A stretch of DNA of 64,000 nt from Odontocerum albicorne (Eukaryota; Arthropoda; Insecta; Trichoptera; Odontoceridae), in the NCBI GenBank assembly GCA_949825065.1, contig OX463859.1, positions 3,634,217-3,698,216 of the forward strand. Reading direction: 5' to 3'. Of the stretch, positions 32,272 to 43,338 are shown piece by piece; position 1 is the first letter of the stretch, and the number at the start of each line of letters is the position of its first letter. The position numbers were made by a program, and so were the translations under genes. The notes under the pieces were generated by a model. It was given only the letters and a program-made list of their open reading frames with translations. It ran no database searches and was not told the origin of the DNA.

Positions 32272-33227
32272 CTAGGCGTATCCAGAAAGTAAGAGTACTG
32301 AGGCTCTCACGACCGGATAAATTTTATTTTTGACATGTTGGCTACACTTCCGTGTAGCCTGACCCTTCCCCTCCGCAACGAGACCGGTTCGAGATCAGTA
32401 CGTTGAGAAGTTTCGACGCAACAACACGTTTCGTGAAAAATGTCAATCCAATCTCCCGCCAAGTGCGAAATAAATAATGCCGGGCAAGAGTTTTTGAGGC
32501 GCTGCAAACTCCATGGAGATGAATTTCTCCGCTCCATCGTTACTGGGGATGAAACTTGGGCTGCACACTACACGCCTGAAACCAAAAGGCAATCTCAACA
32601 GTGGCGTCACACCTCTTCACCCTCCCCCAAAAAGTTCAAAACCACAATTTCAGCCAAGAAAATCATGACATCCGTGTTTTGGGACTGTCAAGGCATAATT
32701 TTAATTGAATATATGCCTCAAGGGGAGACGAAAAACTCTGCAAGATACTGTGAGACCCTAAAAAAATTGCGGAGGGCGATTCAGAACAAGAGGAGAGGCA
32801 TGCTGACAAAGGGAGTCTGCCTGCTGCACGACAATGCCAGACCACACACGGCCAACGCCACAAAGGAACTGCTCGCCTCGTTTAAATGGGATGTCCTGAA
32901 CCATCCCGCGCATTCCCCTGACCTAGCACCTTCAGATTACTATCTCTTTACCTTCCTGAAGCTGCACATGGGTGGAAAAAGGTTTTCAACCGACGAGGAG
33001 GTAAAGGAGGAGGTGAAGAAGTGGACGGAGGGGTTGGCGGGAAACTACTTCGAGGAAGGCATCAAAAAGTTGATACCCCGCTTCACCACCTGCATTGAGA
33101 GGAATGAATGACTATGTCGAAAAATAGCTTACATATGTACTACGGTAACCACGTAATTTTTTTGTTTAAATAAAAAAAATTGTAACCTACAAAAAATTCA
33201 GTACATTTACTTTCTGGATATGCCTCG
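32272..33227 (+). mobile_element. mariner element with internal deletion
   Basis: Ends: TA (32270-32271) then CTAGGCGTATCCAGAAAGTA at the left; at the right, inverted, CGAGGCATATCCAGAAAGTA followed by TA (33228-33229). The TA duplication and matching 5-prime and 3-prime inverted repeats define a 956-bp Tc1/mariner element. Intact mariners are about 1.3 kb. The missing length lies in the N-terminal half of the transposase. The right terminus CGAG is relevant to the TACGAGTA octamers seen across the window. Confidence 0.9.
32440..33111 (+). pseudogene. mariner transposase, catalytic core without DNA-binding domain
   Basis: A 223-codon open frame. Transposases of this family cut and paste the element and carry an N-terminal helix-turn-helix that binds the inverted repeats. 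Here the first 11 residues (MSIQSPAKCEI) look like a mariner N-terminus but run straight into NNAGQEFLRR, which belongs just before the catalytic core. About 110 residues are therefore missing, in frame. The core is complete: GDETW with Asp37, HDNARPH with Asp131, and SPDLAPSDYYLF with Asp166, so the spacing of the second and third Asp is D34D. No stop or frameshift is seen. It should not bind its own ends, so I treat it as non-functional for transposition. Confidence 0.85.
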
Positions 33228-33414
33228 TATATAAACGAAAACAGTCTTATCTCATTTTGCGGTGCTTTGTATATACGGTGCATTAACAATTTAAATTAAT
33301 TAATTCATATCGTCATAAAGTTAAAATATAGAGCCGCCAACTAGGACAAGAAATAAACAATTGTCCTTATGATGGACTGATTCTAGACTCTGATAAGAAG
33401 TAGCTCGCTAAAAG

Positions 33415-34010
33415 ATTACGAAAAGGTCAGCAAAATTGTTGTTCTAGGTGATCTTATGTCGAGGAGTCGAGGATTTAAAACGGAGATCTAAAGAATAACT
33501 GGAATGATAAAAGCAGCTATGATAAGTCTGACAAAGATATGATCTAGCCTGTCTGTACTCAGAAGGACCAACGTCCGTCTGGTATCTTGTATTCTCGATA
33601 GCACTGTTTAGAGTGGAAACATGAACGATGATAAAGCAGGAAACAAACATGATATATGTCTTCGAGATATGGTGTTGAAGGCGGATGCTCTGTATCCCAT
33701 GGACCGCAAGGCGTACGTATGTATGTTTCTATCATCCAAGAAAGGGAGATTACTTTACAAAGAATTTCGATAACCTGCAGAAAAATAACTATAGCGTATT
33801 TTGAACGTGTTGCTAGAAATAATGAAAGTTTGAAGAAAGTAGTGATCACGTGAACAGTTTAGGGAAGGCGAACAAAAAAAAGAAGGATCAAATTAAGAAG
33901 TTGACACGATTTTCTTTAGGCATTGATTTCAGTATGACCCAGGACCGTGAGGGTAGGAGACAGGTAATGTCAAGTTCAAGGCATAGTAGAGGACCAGCAT
34001 TGAGCACATG
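33415..34010 (+). pseudogene. LINE family H RT C-terminal region
   Basis: Across three frames the plus strand codes, in order, MIKAAMISLTKIWSSLSVL-like residues with RRTNVRLVSCIL (M..L.KIW ... TK.RLV..L), RDMVLKADALYPMD, RISITCRKITIAYFERVARN with ESLKKVVIT (I..YFGHVARR..SLE..V..G), then SMTQDREGRRQVMSSSRHS (A.DR..WR..V). This is the tail of the same family as 38195-38500 and 50165-50405. Confidence 0.6.
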
Positions 34011-34359
34011 ATAAAGTAAACATTTATATTTATTATTTTCTAAGTCGACCGCACATCAACCGACTCGACTGGATAAGCTGATGTGTGACTTGGGTTCCCT
34101 ATAAGAGGCACATTCAGAGCCTGTAAATGTTTCACCCGTGTTTCCTTCGCCACATCCTTCGAAGCTACTGGTATGATCATGCCACAAATGTCTCAGTTCT
34201 GGAACGCTCTAACTTAAAACCTATAGAGAAATGTCATTTAAATAGCAGTTTGGCGGCAACCGTAGACTGAAACCTTAGTGAGGTCTAAGTGTTTACGTAT
34301 TGTATTCTTTAGATCTAAGTATTAACATATTTTATTCACTTTTTGAGGAACGTAAACGA
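34011..34359. other. Unannotated stretch
   Basis: Moderate GC content around 34060-34210 with no identifiable protein; possibly a 3-prime UTR of the LINE before it. Confidence 0.35.
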
Positions 34360-34460
34360 TGGGGCGAATCATGTCTGGTGTCCAGTCATAGTACCGAATA
34401 AATGCTATAGAAATACATGTCCTGAGAAGAGTTCATATGGCGACAATGCATGCCAAAATA
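34360..34460 (+). pseudogene. LINE family A fragment
   Basis: CCGAATAAATGCTATAGAAA (RINAIEM) and a GAGAAGAGTTCATATGGCGA stretch (LRRVHMA, cf. IHGVT) identify a short A fragment. Confidence 0.5.
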
Positions 34461-34604
34461 AAAAGTGTACTTTGTATTTATTATGTTAATGGATGTACTC
34501 GTATCTGTCGAATGATGTCTGAAAGATGTCCCTTCGGAGAAGATAAAAGCTTTGAGGTCGATTCGGTCTCAATCTTATAAAGTAATTGTTCCGAATATTT
34601 TATT

Positions 34605-35130
34605 TTATTTTATTATTACACATGACAAGAAATATACACAATTTGCGAAAAAAACAACAGGTAATTTGATTTGGACATACAATTTTAATGGATTTGGGTT
34701 TGTTGCCTTTCATTTGTCGTATCCCCAGTAAACTAGGCTTTTGCCTGTATCTCACTGAGGATATTTAGCATGAAAAAATAAATCGATACTTCTTTCCGAT
34801 TTTTGATTACACAAAAACAAAACCCGGTTGCACGCTCTCATCAACCTGACAAACAGTGACACTCAACTACAACTGGAAACATTTTGCAAAATTCAACTCC
34901 TCACACATCATCACTCCAGAAAGACCAAAAATATTAATCCCACAATATACCGCACACAATCATAAGAATAAAAATTAAAACAAAAAATACACAAAAACAA
35001 CCAAAATTAAAACAACAAGAAGAAACCCACACTCAAGAACTCACACAAATCCTTTCCACTCGTCATTCATCCTGAAAGCCCAAGTATTCAAAATCCTGTC
35101 GCAGTAACAACCACGCTCCGATCGACTATA
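34605..35130 (-). repeat. Dispersed repeat, family G, copy 4
   Basis: Minus-orientation copy, very close to 10285-10830, but lacking the CGAGTA insertion at the matching ATATAC position (about 34633). Confidence 0.7.
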
Positions 35131-35149
35131 TACAATAGGACGGGGTATT

Positions 35150-35475
35150 GTGACATAACTTTTACCATTGCTGGCTCTGTGGTGTAGAATGGCGTGCCGC
35201 TTAGTGTTAGAGATGTGGGTTACTTATGCAGCTTTAAGAGTTACTTGAATACAACCCTTTTTGGAAAATCTTATCAAAATATATGATTATATAAGAACAC
35301 TTCACACATGTATTACATAACAACTTAAACTTAATGTGTAACTGCTATATATCGGAAAATTTAATAAGGTTTCCTTTTACTTTACAGCGATTTTCTTACC
35401 AAAGAAGTTTATGCTGAAAAGATGCAGATGATTGGCCTTATCTAAAGGCTGCAGCATTACCTCCCTATTAAAATA
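35150..35475 (+). repeat. Dispersed repeat, family I, copy 2
   Basis: TTACCATTGCTGGCTCTGTG, CTTAGTGTTAGAGATG, TTTTTGGAAAATCTTATC, ATATATCGGAAAATT and AAAGGCTGCAG correspond in order to 2225-2570. Confidence 0.65.
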
Positions 35476-35489
35476 AATTATTATAATAC

Positions 35490-35680
35490 ATTTTTATTAT
35501 ATACAGTACAACCTGGCGTGATTATTGCCATATAGCAATCTTATTTATTAACAAGAAATATATTAAGAGCCCTTTAATAAAAACTAGACGGGAATACTTA
35601 AAAAAAAACTGGATTCCAACGAAATTTAAACGCGCACCCTCCAGGCTGGGAGACAGGCGTCTTACTTACTAGGCCATGAA
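35490..35680 (-). mobile_element. tRNA-derived SINE
   Basis: Minus strand: CATGGCCTAGTAAGTAAGAC (A box), GCCTGTCTCCCAGCCTGG, GCGCGTTTAAATTTCG (B box), an A/T tract, and a decayed LINE D tail (ATGGCAATAATCACGCCAGG). Confidence 0.7.
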
Positions 35681-35689
35681 AATTCACAT

Positions 35690-36203
35690 AATGTATCTAT
35701 TGTATAATATCCTTAACTGTACCGCCGCCCCCTCTTATCTCGCCGAAAATTTTCAGCATCTTTCCAATCATGGATTAGCGCTACGCTCAAACAGAGATTA
35801 TCCATGCAGTGAGACTCTGGAATCAGTGACAAACCAATATAAGACTCGCTCCGTCCTTGGCATGCTTTAAGAAGCGACCGAAAACACTTTTAATTACTAG
35901 TCAGTAAAATAACGTGATTTTTATTTTCTTTTTCTCTTCACCATCCCTTCCTTTTCTTTTGATTGATGATATCTCACTTGATATGGAAAAAGAATGTTCG
36001 GGTGATTATCCGTCTTTGTGGGGTCCGTGGGCATATGCTCACGTATATGGTTATGGATTTCGTGGGGATGGATAGTCATTTGAATGGTTTATGCGACCAT
36101 GTAACTTGCTTCATTTACATTTGTCTGGTTGGCTGGAAGATATTGTCACCTGGCAATAATTCCGCCAGATTGTATTTGCAATAAAAGTGTTAAATAAATA
36201 AGG
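35690..36203 (+). pseudogene. LINE family D 3-prime end
   Basis: Plus-strand copy: YNILNCTAAPSYLAENFQHL, LSNHGLALRSNRDY, then a deletion joins to TGCAGTGAGACTCTGGAATC and the LACFKK region. The 3-prime UTR (GTCTGGTTGGCTGGAAGATA, CTGGCAATAATTCCGCCAG) ends GTTAAATAAATAA. The deletion is in a different place from the duplication in the copy at 7917. Confidence 0.75.
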
Positions 36204-36369
36204 CTATCCCATCCTTATACTCAACTAATATTTATATTAAGTTATTCATATTTTTAATCAGTCAATAAAAGTAGGTTTGATTCGCGAGTCGGAGCACCCT
36301 TAAAAAGAGTTTGTTCTTCTCCAAAGGGTGTTTTATAAATACGAGTAGTATTTCTTTAAGGGTTAAATT

Positions 36370-36480
36370 CATACTCAGCGCTTTTCATTTAATTCAATAT
36401 TCTATCATTTATTGCCACCTTATGTATTCTTCAGCATGTTTAAGGCTGTTTTCACTCTTTTTCCATATCCACATAAGGTG
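36370..36480 (-). pseudogene. LINE family A fragment
   Basis: On the minus strand, TGTGGATATGGAAAAAGAG and CTGAAGAATACATAAGGTGG match the ETWTWK...LRIIHG region of family A. Confidence 0.45.
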
Positions 36481-37189
36481 GTTCTTAGATAATTATCAAC
36501 AAAATGTAAAAGTCTGAAAAAAATATTTCATTCTTATAAAATATATTTCCATTAAGTGCAAAAATAATTGAAATATACTACCTCGCATATTATTATCTGT
36601 CAGGACCAACATTTCGACGTTTAATAATGCCTGATTAAGTTTTCATTGTCCCGCCCTGACCTCACGATTCCGTCTGAGTTATTCCGAGCCTCGTTATCCT
36701 TCATAAATTCGGGATAAATTATTGTTGTACTGTCCCGGATCCTTCAGGAGTGTGGGGAAAAGATAATGTTGGGGACTATTCCTAGGTCTATCATATACAT
36801 GACTATCTACAGATGTGGGAGAAACTCGACATATGCGGGATGAACTATTTCGTAAGAAGTGTACTCGTATTTAGCGACAATGAACCTTTGGTAATTGTAA
36901 AAAATTGTAATTTATTTTTAATTTATATACATATCGTCATCCTTTGTCATTTGTGGAGTAGGCAGAAAGAACAGGTCTCTTATGTTTTCTATCCAATCAC
37001 ACAACTTTCTCCTCCTCCAAATTCATACGTCTCGTCATGATCAATATTCTGTTATCTTCTCACTTGATCTTCTTGCAAAATCTGATCTATTTAGTTCAGC
37101 CACGTTAATCACGGTCTACCGCTTCCATGTACATTGAAATTTTGATTTGTATACTCGCTTAGTCATTCATTATCTCCAAACCAACTTAA
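36481..37189. other. Unannotated stretch
   Basis: No recognised protein. TACTCGTA at 36862-36869. The 75-codon frame at 36813-37040 has no family motif. Confidence 0.4.
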
Positions 37190-37243
37190 TCCTTCTTTCC
37201 CTGTGATGTGAAACTAGTACACATTGCTTCTAAAAACTATAAT
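37190..37243 (+). repeat. Family E end fragment
   Basis: CCCTGTGATGTGAAACTAGT and ACACATTGCTTCTAAAAAC match the left end of family E; the rest of the element is absent. Confidence 0.6.
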
Positions 37244-37362
37244 GCTACGATATAATGCTACTTTAGCGTGTGTCCTAGTAGGACGTGCTGATGATGTTGA
37301 TGTTGACATCTCTGTATTCGCTTTGGTCGAATTCTGTGTTACTTTTCGTTCGGGGTCATCAA

Positions 37363-37821
37363 TTTAGCGGAATGCTTAATTTGATACGTCGTGATGATTT
37401 TGATTTGTTTTGTATTTAAAATAAAATACGTCGATTCAGGAATGCGGGAAGTGAGAGTGAATAATAATAAATAGTAAACAGCAATGAATGGTCAAGTGAA
37501 TAATAACAAGTGCCTTTATTCATCGATAAGTAGGTATATATACAATTTCAGAACGGGACGCGTGACTGCGTCCGCGGTATATCTCGATCTCACTCCTGCG
37601 CGTGCTGAGGTGGTCGCAAGCGCTGCGGATACTACCGTGGGTAGGATATTTATTGTCGAAACGGCGAGACGGCGTGATATGTTCTCTTTCTACCTTGGAA
37701 TGCGATGTAAATATTATTTGCGTGTAAACAGTGTTGACGTTTCTGGTATGTGACAATTGTACATATCCAGAGGTTGATTCATCGGTCGTTGACCCTGCAT
37801 GTTGACAATATTTAGGGACGT
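37363..37821 (-). mobile_element. LTR-like repeat, second family, copy 3
   Basis: Inverted copy, very close to 8746-9206: TTTAGCGGAATGCTTAATTT at the left, TATATATACAA box complement at about 37534, and AATATTTAGGGACG at the right. The 89-codon plus and 78-codon minus frames inside are by-products shared with copy 1. Confidence 0.65.
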
Positions 37822-37833
37822 TGGTACCCTACA

Positions 37834-37957
37834 CTACGATATCCAGCCAAGTTAGACCTCCAAGACAAAATATAATGCTACGATATCCATCCACGTTAGA
37901 ATTACAGGGCAAAATATAATGCTACGATATCCAGCCATGTTAGACCTCCAGGGCATC
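37834..37957. repeat. 44-bp tandem array, about 2.7 units
   Basis: CTACGATATCCAGCC recurs at 37834, 37878 and 37922, with GTTAGACCTCCA and GACAAAATATAATG between. A related CTACGATATAATGCTAC is at about 37250. Confidence 0.85.
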
Positions 37958-38194
37958 AATGAGACTTATTAGAGAACAGGCCCACCTGTTCTAGGATAAA
38001 AGATTTTAAATACACAACGTGATATCAACCTTACTTTTTGATGACCTGTAGCACCACTGGAGATATGAGTAAGATAAGCAGGTTAAACCTCACTCTGTCA
38101 AAAAATTGAAGGTATGAATTTGGTTGAATTAACCAGGAACAAATGAAAAAGTTAACGTTCTTTTCCAAATGTTGAGTATAACGTTATTTAAGCA

Positions 38195-38500
38195 AACTAA
38201 TGACTCCATTCTTGAAAAACTGAGTCATTGTCAAATTGTGGACGATTCCTCCAATTCTTTGAGCACATTGCTCGTGGCGAAAAAGAAAGTTTGGAGAGGC
38301 TCCTGGTCACCCATAAGAGGAATGCCCAATGCATCTCAATCGCAATGCGTCAGACTGATCAAGTGAAAGACACCACTGGAGTACCTTGAATAACTGCCTT
38401 TCGATCCACGGAGCACAGGAATCGATAGTAGTCGTCAAGAGCTATCACGGAAGTCACAGTCAATCATGAGTAACGTGACATCATGATGATAACGCAACTG
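38195..38500 (+). pseudogene. LINE family H RT C-terminal fragment
   Basis: Codes TNDSILEKLSHCQ (TN.SIL.EL), then in another frame FFEHIARGEKESLERLLVTH and RQTDQVKDTTGVP (RWTDQ....TG). Matches the H fragments at 50165-50405 and 63690-63910. At least two frame changes. Confidence 0.6.
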
Positions 38501-39789
38501 AATTATCATCATCTGAAGTGTTAAATAAATATTTTTCAGGAATAGCTAGTAAATTGTACTTAAAACACAATAATACTTCAGTACGAAGGTGTCTTGTGTC
38601 GAAGAGAAAGAGGTTATATGACACAATTCACTCCGCAAACTTGCCAATACTTAGATTCTCGACTAAATTTTCTTTTCGTTCGCTTTTTTTCACAGACTGT
38701 AAACGATCTACCCAGGTTCACTATTTTCCAACATACAATGTACACTTAACACACGGGTCACCAGTTCCAGCGATGATTGAAAATCTTTTTTCCATCATAT
38801 AAATTATTTATTGCGGGTAAAAAAGAAATGGACGATGCCAACATGTTGAATATCATGGGCGTAAGATAATATTGTTGTCTGCCCTATTAACCTAACCTTC
38901 GAGTTTAGATCCACTCAAATACCACCAGTTCGTCATAGCATGTATTGCATAAACATGTATTTCTGTACTTAAAGAGGCAATAATAACATACTTGCATATA
39001 CCCAGCGCATCAGCATTGTAACCAGATGAAACTAATTTACTAGACTCAGACACCTTTTTTTATTTTCTTCAAGTATCAGTGAAAATCAAACCCGAAACCT
39101 TCAATGAATCATTTTCTTCTCGAAAGAGGTCTTGTGCAATATGATCTCTACAGGTGCAATAGAAAAACTGTGAAACGTTGACGACTGTTGATAGACTAAA
39201 GTTCTGACTTCAGTGAAACAGCGTAAAAAGATAAAATGTTACAGCATATAATTCCTAACGACGGATCTGTGTCTACCTCAGCAAAACTTAACATCTCAGC
39301 GTGTTGTAAAAATGGTTTAAAACTTCTTCCGTTTATCGTAAATTCTTTGTATGCTTATAATAAAATAAAAAAGAGATTTTTTTCACCCAGAAAACTTTTA
39401 TGCTCCGAACACAAAGAGAACACGTCTGCGGATTTTTAGAAAGAGATGTGAGAATAGTATAATTTGTTTCCACTCGAAGTGATATGAAATATAGTTTTTT
39501 ACACGTTTTTTTTTAGAGAAACAATAAAAGCTTTAAAAAAAACACCAAAATAGGTTTGTGTAGGTTGATAAATGGAAAACTGAGAATTCCTAAATTATTG
39601 GAAAAGGTATTTTCTTTTCTTTTAGACGTAATATACATTTTGGCTTCATTGGAAAGCGGAGGGAAAGCTGATGATGAAAGTATTGTGGGCACCTCAAGAG
39701 ATGTCAATATGTTTCAAAGCATTAATACTCAGCACAACTGGAAGCAAATAGTAGTAGAAAAAACCGAATAATGTAGAACTGTTGTTCGT
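38501..39789. other. Unannotated stretch
   Basis: Several frames of 64-94 codons (for example 38518-38802) show no motif I recognise. No repeat seen. Confidence 0.4.
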
Positions 39790-40363
39790 TATCAGATATC
39801 TATTGGATAAAAAAGACGCAGACAAGTTGCGTGCACTGAAGATCTATACCATATATGCAACAAGATATGCTTATCACAAATTGGCTTACGTAGTTATCCC
39901 CGATGGTACCAACGTCAAGGACCCCTGTAGCTACCACAGTATAACTCCATGTATTCTCAATGTGTTTACTCTTCCAAAATAAAGTGTACTCACTAGCTGT
40001 TTCCACAATTTACCCCTCTCCAACAAAGCGAGTTTCCGACAATGCAATAATGTCAATATTGTATCTCGCCAGTTCATTCGCAACAAGAGCGGTTCTGCGC
40101 TCAGGTCGGTCACTTGCTTCGCGGTCCATCAGTGTCTTCACATTCCATATTGCAAGCCTAAGTCCTCGAATATTTGATCCATTACTAAATTTGTTTTTGC
40201 AACCACTAGTGTGGGTGATCCCATGGGCGTGGTCACCCAGGCAGAGAAAAAAGAGGGCAGACAATTGAACCCTTGATCGACCGATTAGCTCATGCGTATC
40301 GTATTTTTTTTCAGCGTTCGTATTTCTACAGTGTAATTTTTCAAGTCTTCGATTAAGTCTCAT
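39790..40363 (-). pseudogene. APE-type endonuclease domain of a LINE
   Basis: The minus strand codes GLRLAIWNVKTLMD, a DRPERRTALVANELARYNID stretch, then IIALSETRFVGEG. This is the WNV.TL ... LA.EL.RY.ID..ALSETR signature of the N-terminal AP-like endonuclease that nicks target DNA in non-LTR elements. After a stop at about 40008 the frame continues IVETASEYTLFWKSK, also as expected (YT.FW.GK). The HG.G region that should follow is decayed. It may belong to family B, C or H; no RT follows it. Confidence 0.75.
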
Positions 40364-40434
40364 CTTCGTATCACCGAAAAATTCAATTTATTTTCCAAAA
40401 CTAATTTGATAATATTGTATTTAATACTTCTTCT

Positions 40435-40860
40435 TCTCCCTGGCTCCATCCCAACTCACTGTCTACGAAGTCTGTTGGGGTCAGCTCTCCTCGTCCTCAG
40501 GTTGTATGCTCTTCTGTCCCGGACTACGTCCCTCAGGCCGTGCGTCTTTTTGCACCACCCACGAATTCTTTGGTCTTCCTCTGGTTGTTATTCGAGGAAG
40601 ATCCATGGAGACTGCCTGGTTCACAATGTGATAGGATGCTCTGCGGCCAACGTGCCCACACCATCTCAATCACCTCTCCTCCATCTTACTGTTGATGTCT
40701 GTAACACCTAGGCTTCCACGAATGCGTGAACTTTTTATTTTGTCTCTTAGGGACACACCAGCTGACCATCTAGTTGCCTGGAGTAAGAGCTATACATCGT
40801 CCAGCATTCAGAGCCATAGAAGAGTGCGGGTCTGATAATAGTTTGGTCATTGTAACATAT
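40435..40860 (-). pseudogene. LINE family C RT C-terminal fragment
   Basis: Minus strand: TIIRPALFYGSECWT-like codons at about 40830, then MRWCGHVGRRASYHIV, NQAVSMDLPRITTRGRPKNS and WVVQKDARPEG. This is the R.GRPK.RW..Q tail of an insect LINE. The same region occurs at 60684-60950 (+). The 101-codon plus-strand frame at 40406-40711 is a shadow. Confidence 0.7.
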
Positions 40861-41542
40861 TTAATACTTCAATTTATTTAAAAAAAAAAAACAATTTAAA
40901 TATACGTGTAAATTATGTATTTAATTCAAAACTTTATTTTCCAATACATTAGATTTTGTGCTACACAAATCAAGACTTCAACTTAAGTCCTACAAGAGAA
41001 ACTCGGTTTTACTCTCTATTCCAGAAACGTGGGAATATGAAAAATGTCTTGAAGAATTCTGAGAGCTTGTTGTCTCCAGGGAGGTGAAAATAAACACCAA
41101 GTTCTGGAGACGTGACTGCGGTCATAGCCTCATTCCTTTACTGTAGAGGGGCAGAGCACGACGTGTGGAATAAAAACTCAGTACACATCCTTTTGACAAG
41201 ATCATTCTTGAAATTGCTCGACGCTCCGACTTTTTTCGTGAACACATTCCAGGTGACTGATTGGTATTTGATATGACGCATTGAAAGAAAGTTTCGAGGT
41301 AATTTTTTTTAATTGTTTACAATTTTGTTTAGCAAGTTTTAATACTATTGACGTTCAACCTGCAGAAATAAATCTTTTACTAGCATTCAAGAATATACGA
41401 GTATTACTTTGGATTGTTCAAAAAGTTATTTCGAATTTTAGGTTGAATTTAAACGGAAAATTGCACCAAATTCTTGTAGATGGTGATTTTTGATAGTTTG
41501 GTATCTCAGCAATGTTTTGTTTTATCGACATACATACACGTA
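40861..41542. other. Unannotated stretch
   Basis: AT-rich at both ends; no recognised protein. TACGAGTA at 41396-41403. Confidence 0.4.
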
Positions 41543-41767
41543 CAGTACCTGGCGGTAAGTAATACATATCAGGCTTAAGAAAGAGACTGTCGGGCATTAT
41601 CGACTAACTTCGGCTTTATAGAGCATCGTCTTTGTCATTCGTACACGTATTCCGTCGCGATTTATTAGCGCATCGTTCGACAGAAACGACGCTCTACAAA
41701 GCCGAAGCTATTATGGCCGACAGTCTCTTTCTTAAGCCCGATGTGTATTACTTACCGCCGGATACTT
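41543..41767. mobile_element. Palindromic MITE, family F, copy 2
   Basis: Starts CAGTACCTGGCGGTAAGTAA, ends ...TTACCGCCGGATACTT. Arms are longer than in copies 1 and 3 because of an extra CGACTAACTTCGGCTTTA-type block beside the centre, also present in copy 4. Confidence 0.8.
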
Positions 41768-42144
41768 TTCATACGTGTTTCTTGACGAATGCGTTGATTT
41801 AATCATCATCAGTGGCAATCGACTTTCCAGAGCGGACGCTAACTTCGAATGTTATATTACTATTACGGATTTTTTATAACCATATTTGACACACACGGTT
41901 GCTTACAGCATCATTGCCATACATTTTATATATACTTAATATTTGGTTTGTGTCACATAACTTAAGCAATTTAAATAAATAACAGGCGAAAAAAACATTT
42001 AAGCAATTAAGGAAAATAATTGCTCTAAACTAATAACTTTCATAATAATATTTACTTAGCATATATGGAATGACGTTAGCAAAGAAAATAAATTCCTAAC
42101 AACACATATCCGAGAAATATGAGTTGACTTTCCAGTTAGTATAT
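41768..42144. other. Unannotated AT-rich stretch
   Basis: Nothing recognised. Confidence 0.4.
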
Positions 42145-42350
42145 TTTTACGTTTTTTATATACAGTATAACCTGTCCGATTTATTACCACGTGGAAATCT
42201 TTTTCAACCAACCGAAATGTGTTAAATAAGCCTTAAGTAAACACCAGTATTTAAATAGGACACATTTTTAAAACATTTGAATACCAACAAGGGTCTGTAA
42301 TTTCCGGGCTGGAAGAAAGGCGTTTTACCAACTCGAATGCCAAAGTTGTG
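42145..42350 (-). mobile_element. tRNA-derived SINE
   Basis: Minus strand: TTCGAGTTGGTAAAACGCCT (A box region), TTCTTCCAGCCCGG, a decayed B box, then TTCGGTTGGTTGAAAAAGAT and TTCCACGTGGTAATAAAT, the LINE D tail. Confidence 0.6.
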
Positions 42351-42597
42351 CAAAATAAAAACCTTTTCCAACTTGCTAGTACTGCCAATTTGTTCCAGCC
42401 AGCTACAAAAAAATATATAAAATATTGGTAGAAAATTAAGTAAGAACCATTTTGAAAAATAATTGACCATCTACAAAAATCGCACTTTTGTCTTGGCCTG
42501 GCTTCATATTAATAACCTTTCGGTTTATATCCTGCTTATTTCTTCGCGCTACAATTTTGATGTTCATCTTCACTCAGTCGGTTGATTTATGTCATAA

Positions 42598-43253
42598 TCC
42601 TTCCTGTCCTGTGATGTGTAACTAGTACACATTGCTTCTAAAAACTTTAATATTTCTATAAATATATTAAATACTGGGTTCAGATTTTAGATATTCCTCC
42701 GTAACACATTTACGCATTGAATGAAAAAAATAATATTAATAATAATTAGCACTTATCAGCCACATCAGATATATTTTGTGAAAATCGGGAATAAATTCAC
42801 CAATACAATCAAACGTGTGCCGCTGTGTGACGTAGGTATATTAATTCTAAAAAAACACTATGGGTGATGTATATTCATTCTAAAAATCCGTATGGGTGAG
42901 GAAGCGACGCTATGCACGTCTCACTCTCACTCTACTACGGTATATGGGAACGCAAATAATATAATCTCAGTTTGGTCGCTTCTCTCGTTTAGTAGCCAGC
43001 CGGCTTTCGTTCGAGGTGGTCGCTTCACCCGTTTTGTGAGCGTCGTCCGATATTTTTTTTTTCATGTTTTCAGTAATTAAATTTTAATTAATATCCCTTT
43101 TGACTTAAAATTTAATTAATTTAAGCGATTGGATATGAATATTCTTATTTTTCAAATTTTAAATCGCCCATTTTTACACATGTACGAGTATTGATATGTA
43201 TTGAATACACATTACCGGAACGGGCAGATTTTTTTAGCACAGGAAGGGAAAGT
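42598..43253 (+). mobile_element. TIR-bounded repeat, family E, copy 2
   Basis: Same ends and block order as 25335-25917. A local duplication at about 42835-42898 (GTATATTAATTCTAAAAAA / TGTATATTCATTCTAAAAA) makes it longer. TACGAGTA at 43183-43190 is absent from the other copies. Confidence 0.7.
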
Positions 43254-43338
43254 TTAAAGATGGAATTTAAAAGGTAAGTTGTGTCAATAATCTGTTGTGG
43301 AATAAGAATAAAGCATTCATTATTGATGCCCTTAATTA

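Noticed and set aside
37484..37753. 89-codon frame, with a 78-codon antisense partner
   Set aside because: The same pair occurs at 8811-9047; both are by-products of an LTR-like repeat.
40406..40711. 101-codon plus-strand frame
   Set aside because: Antisense to the family C LINE fragment.
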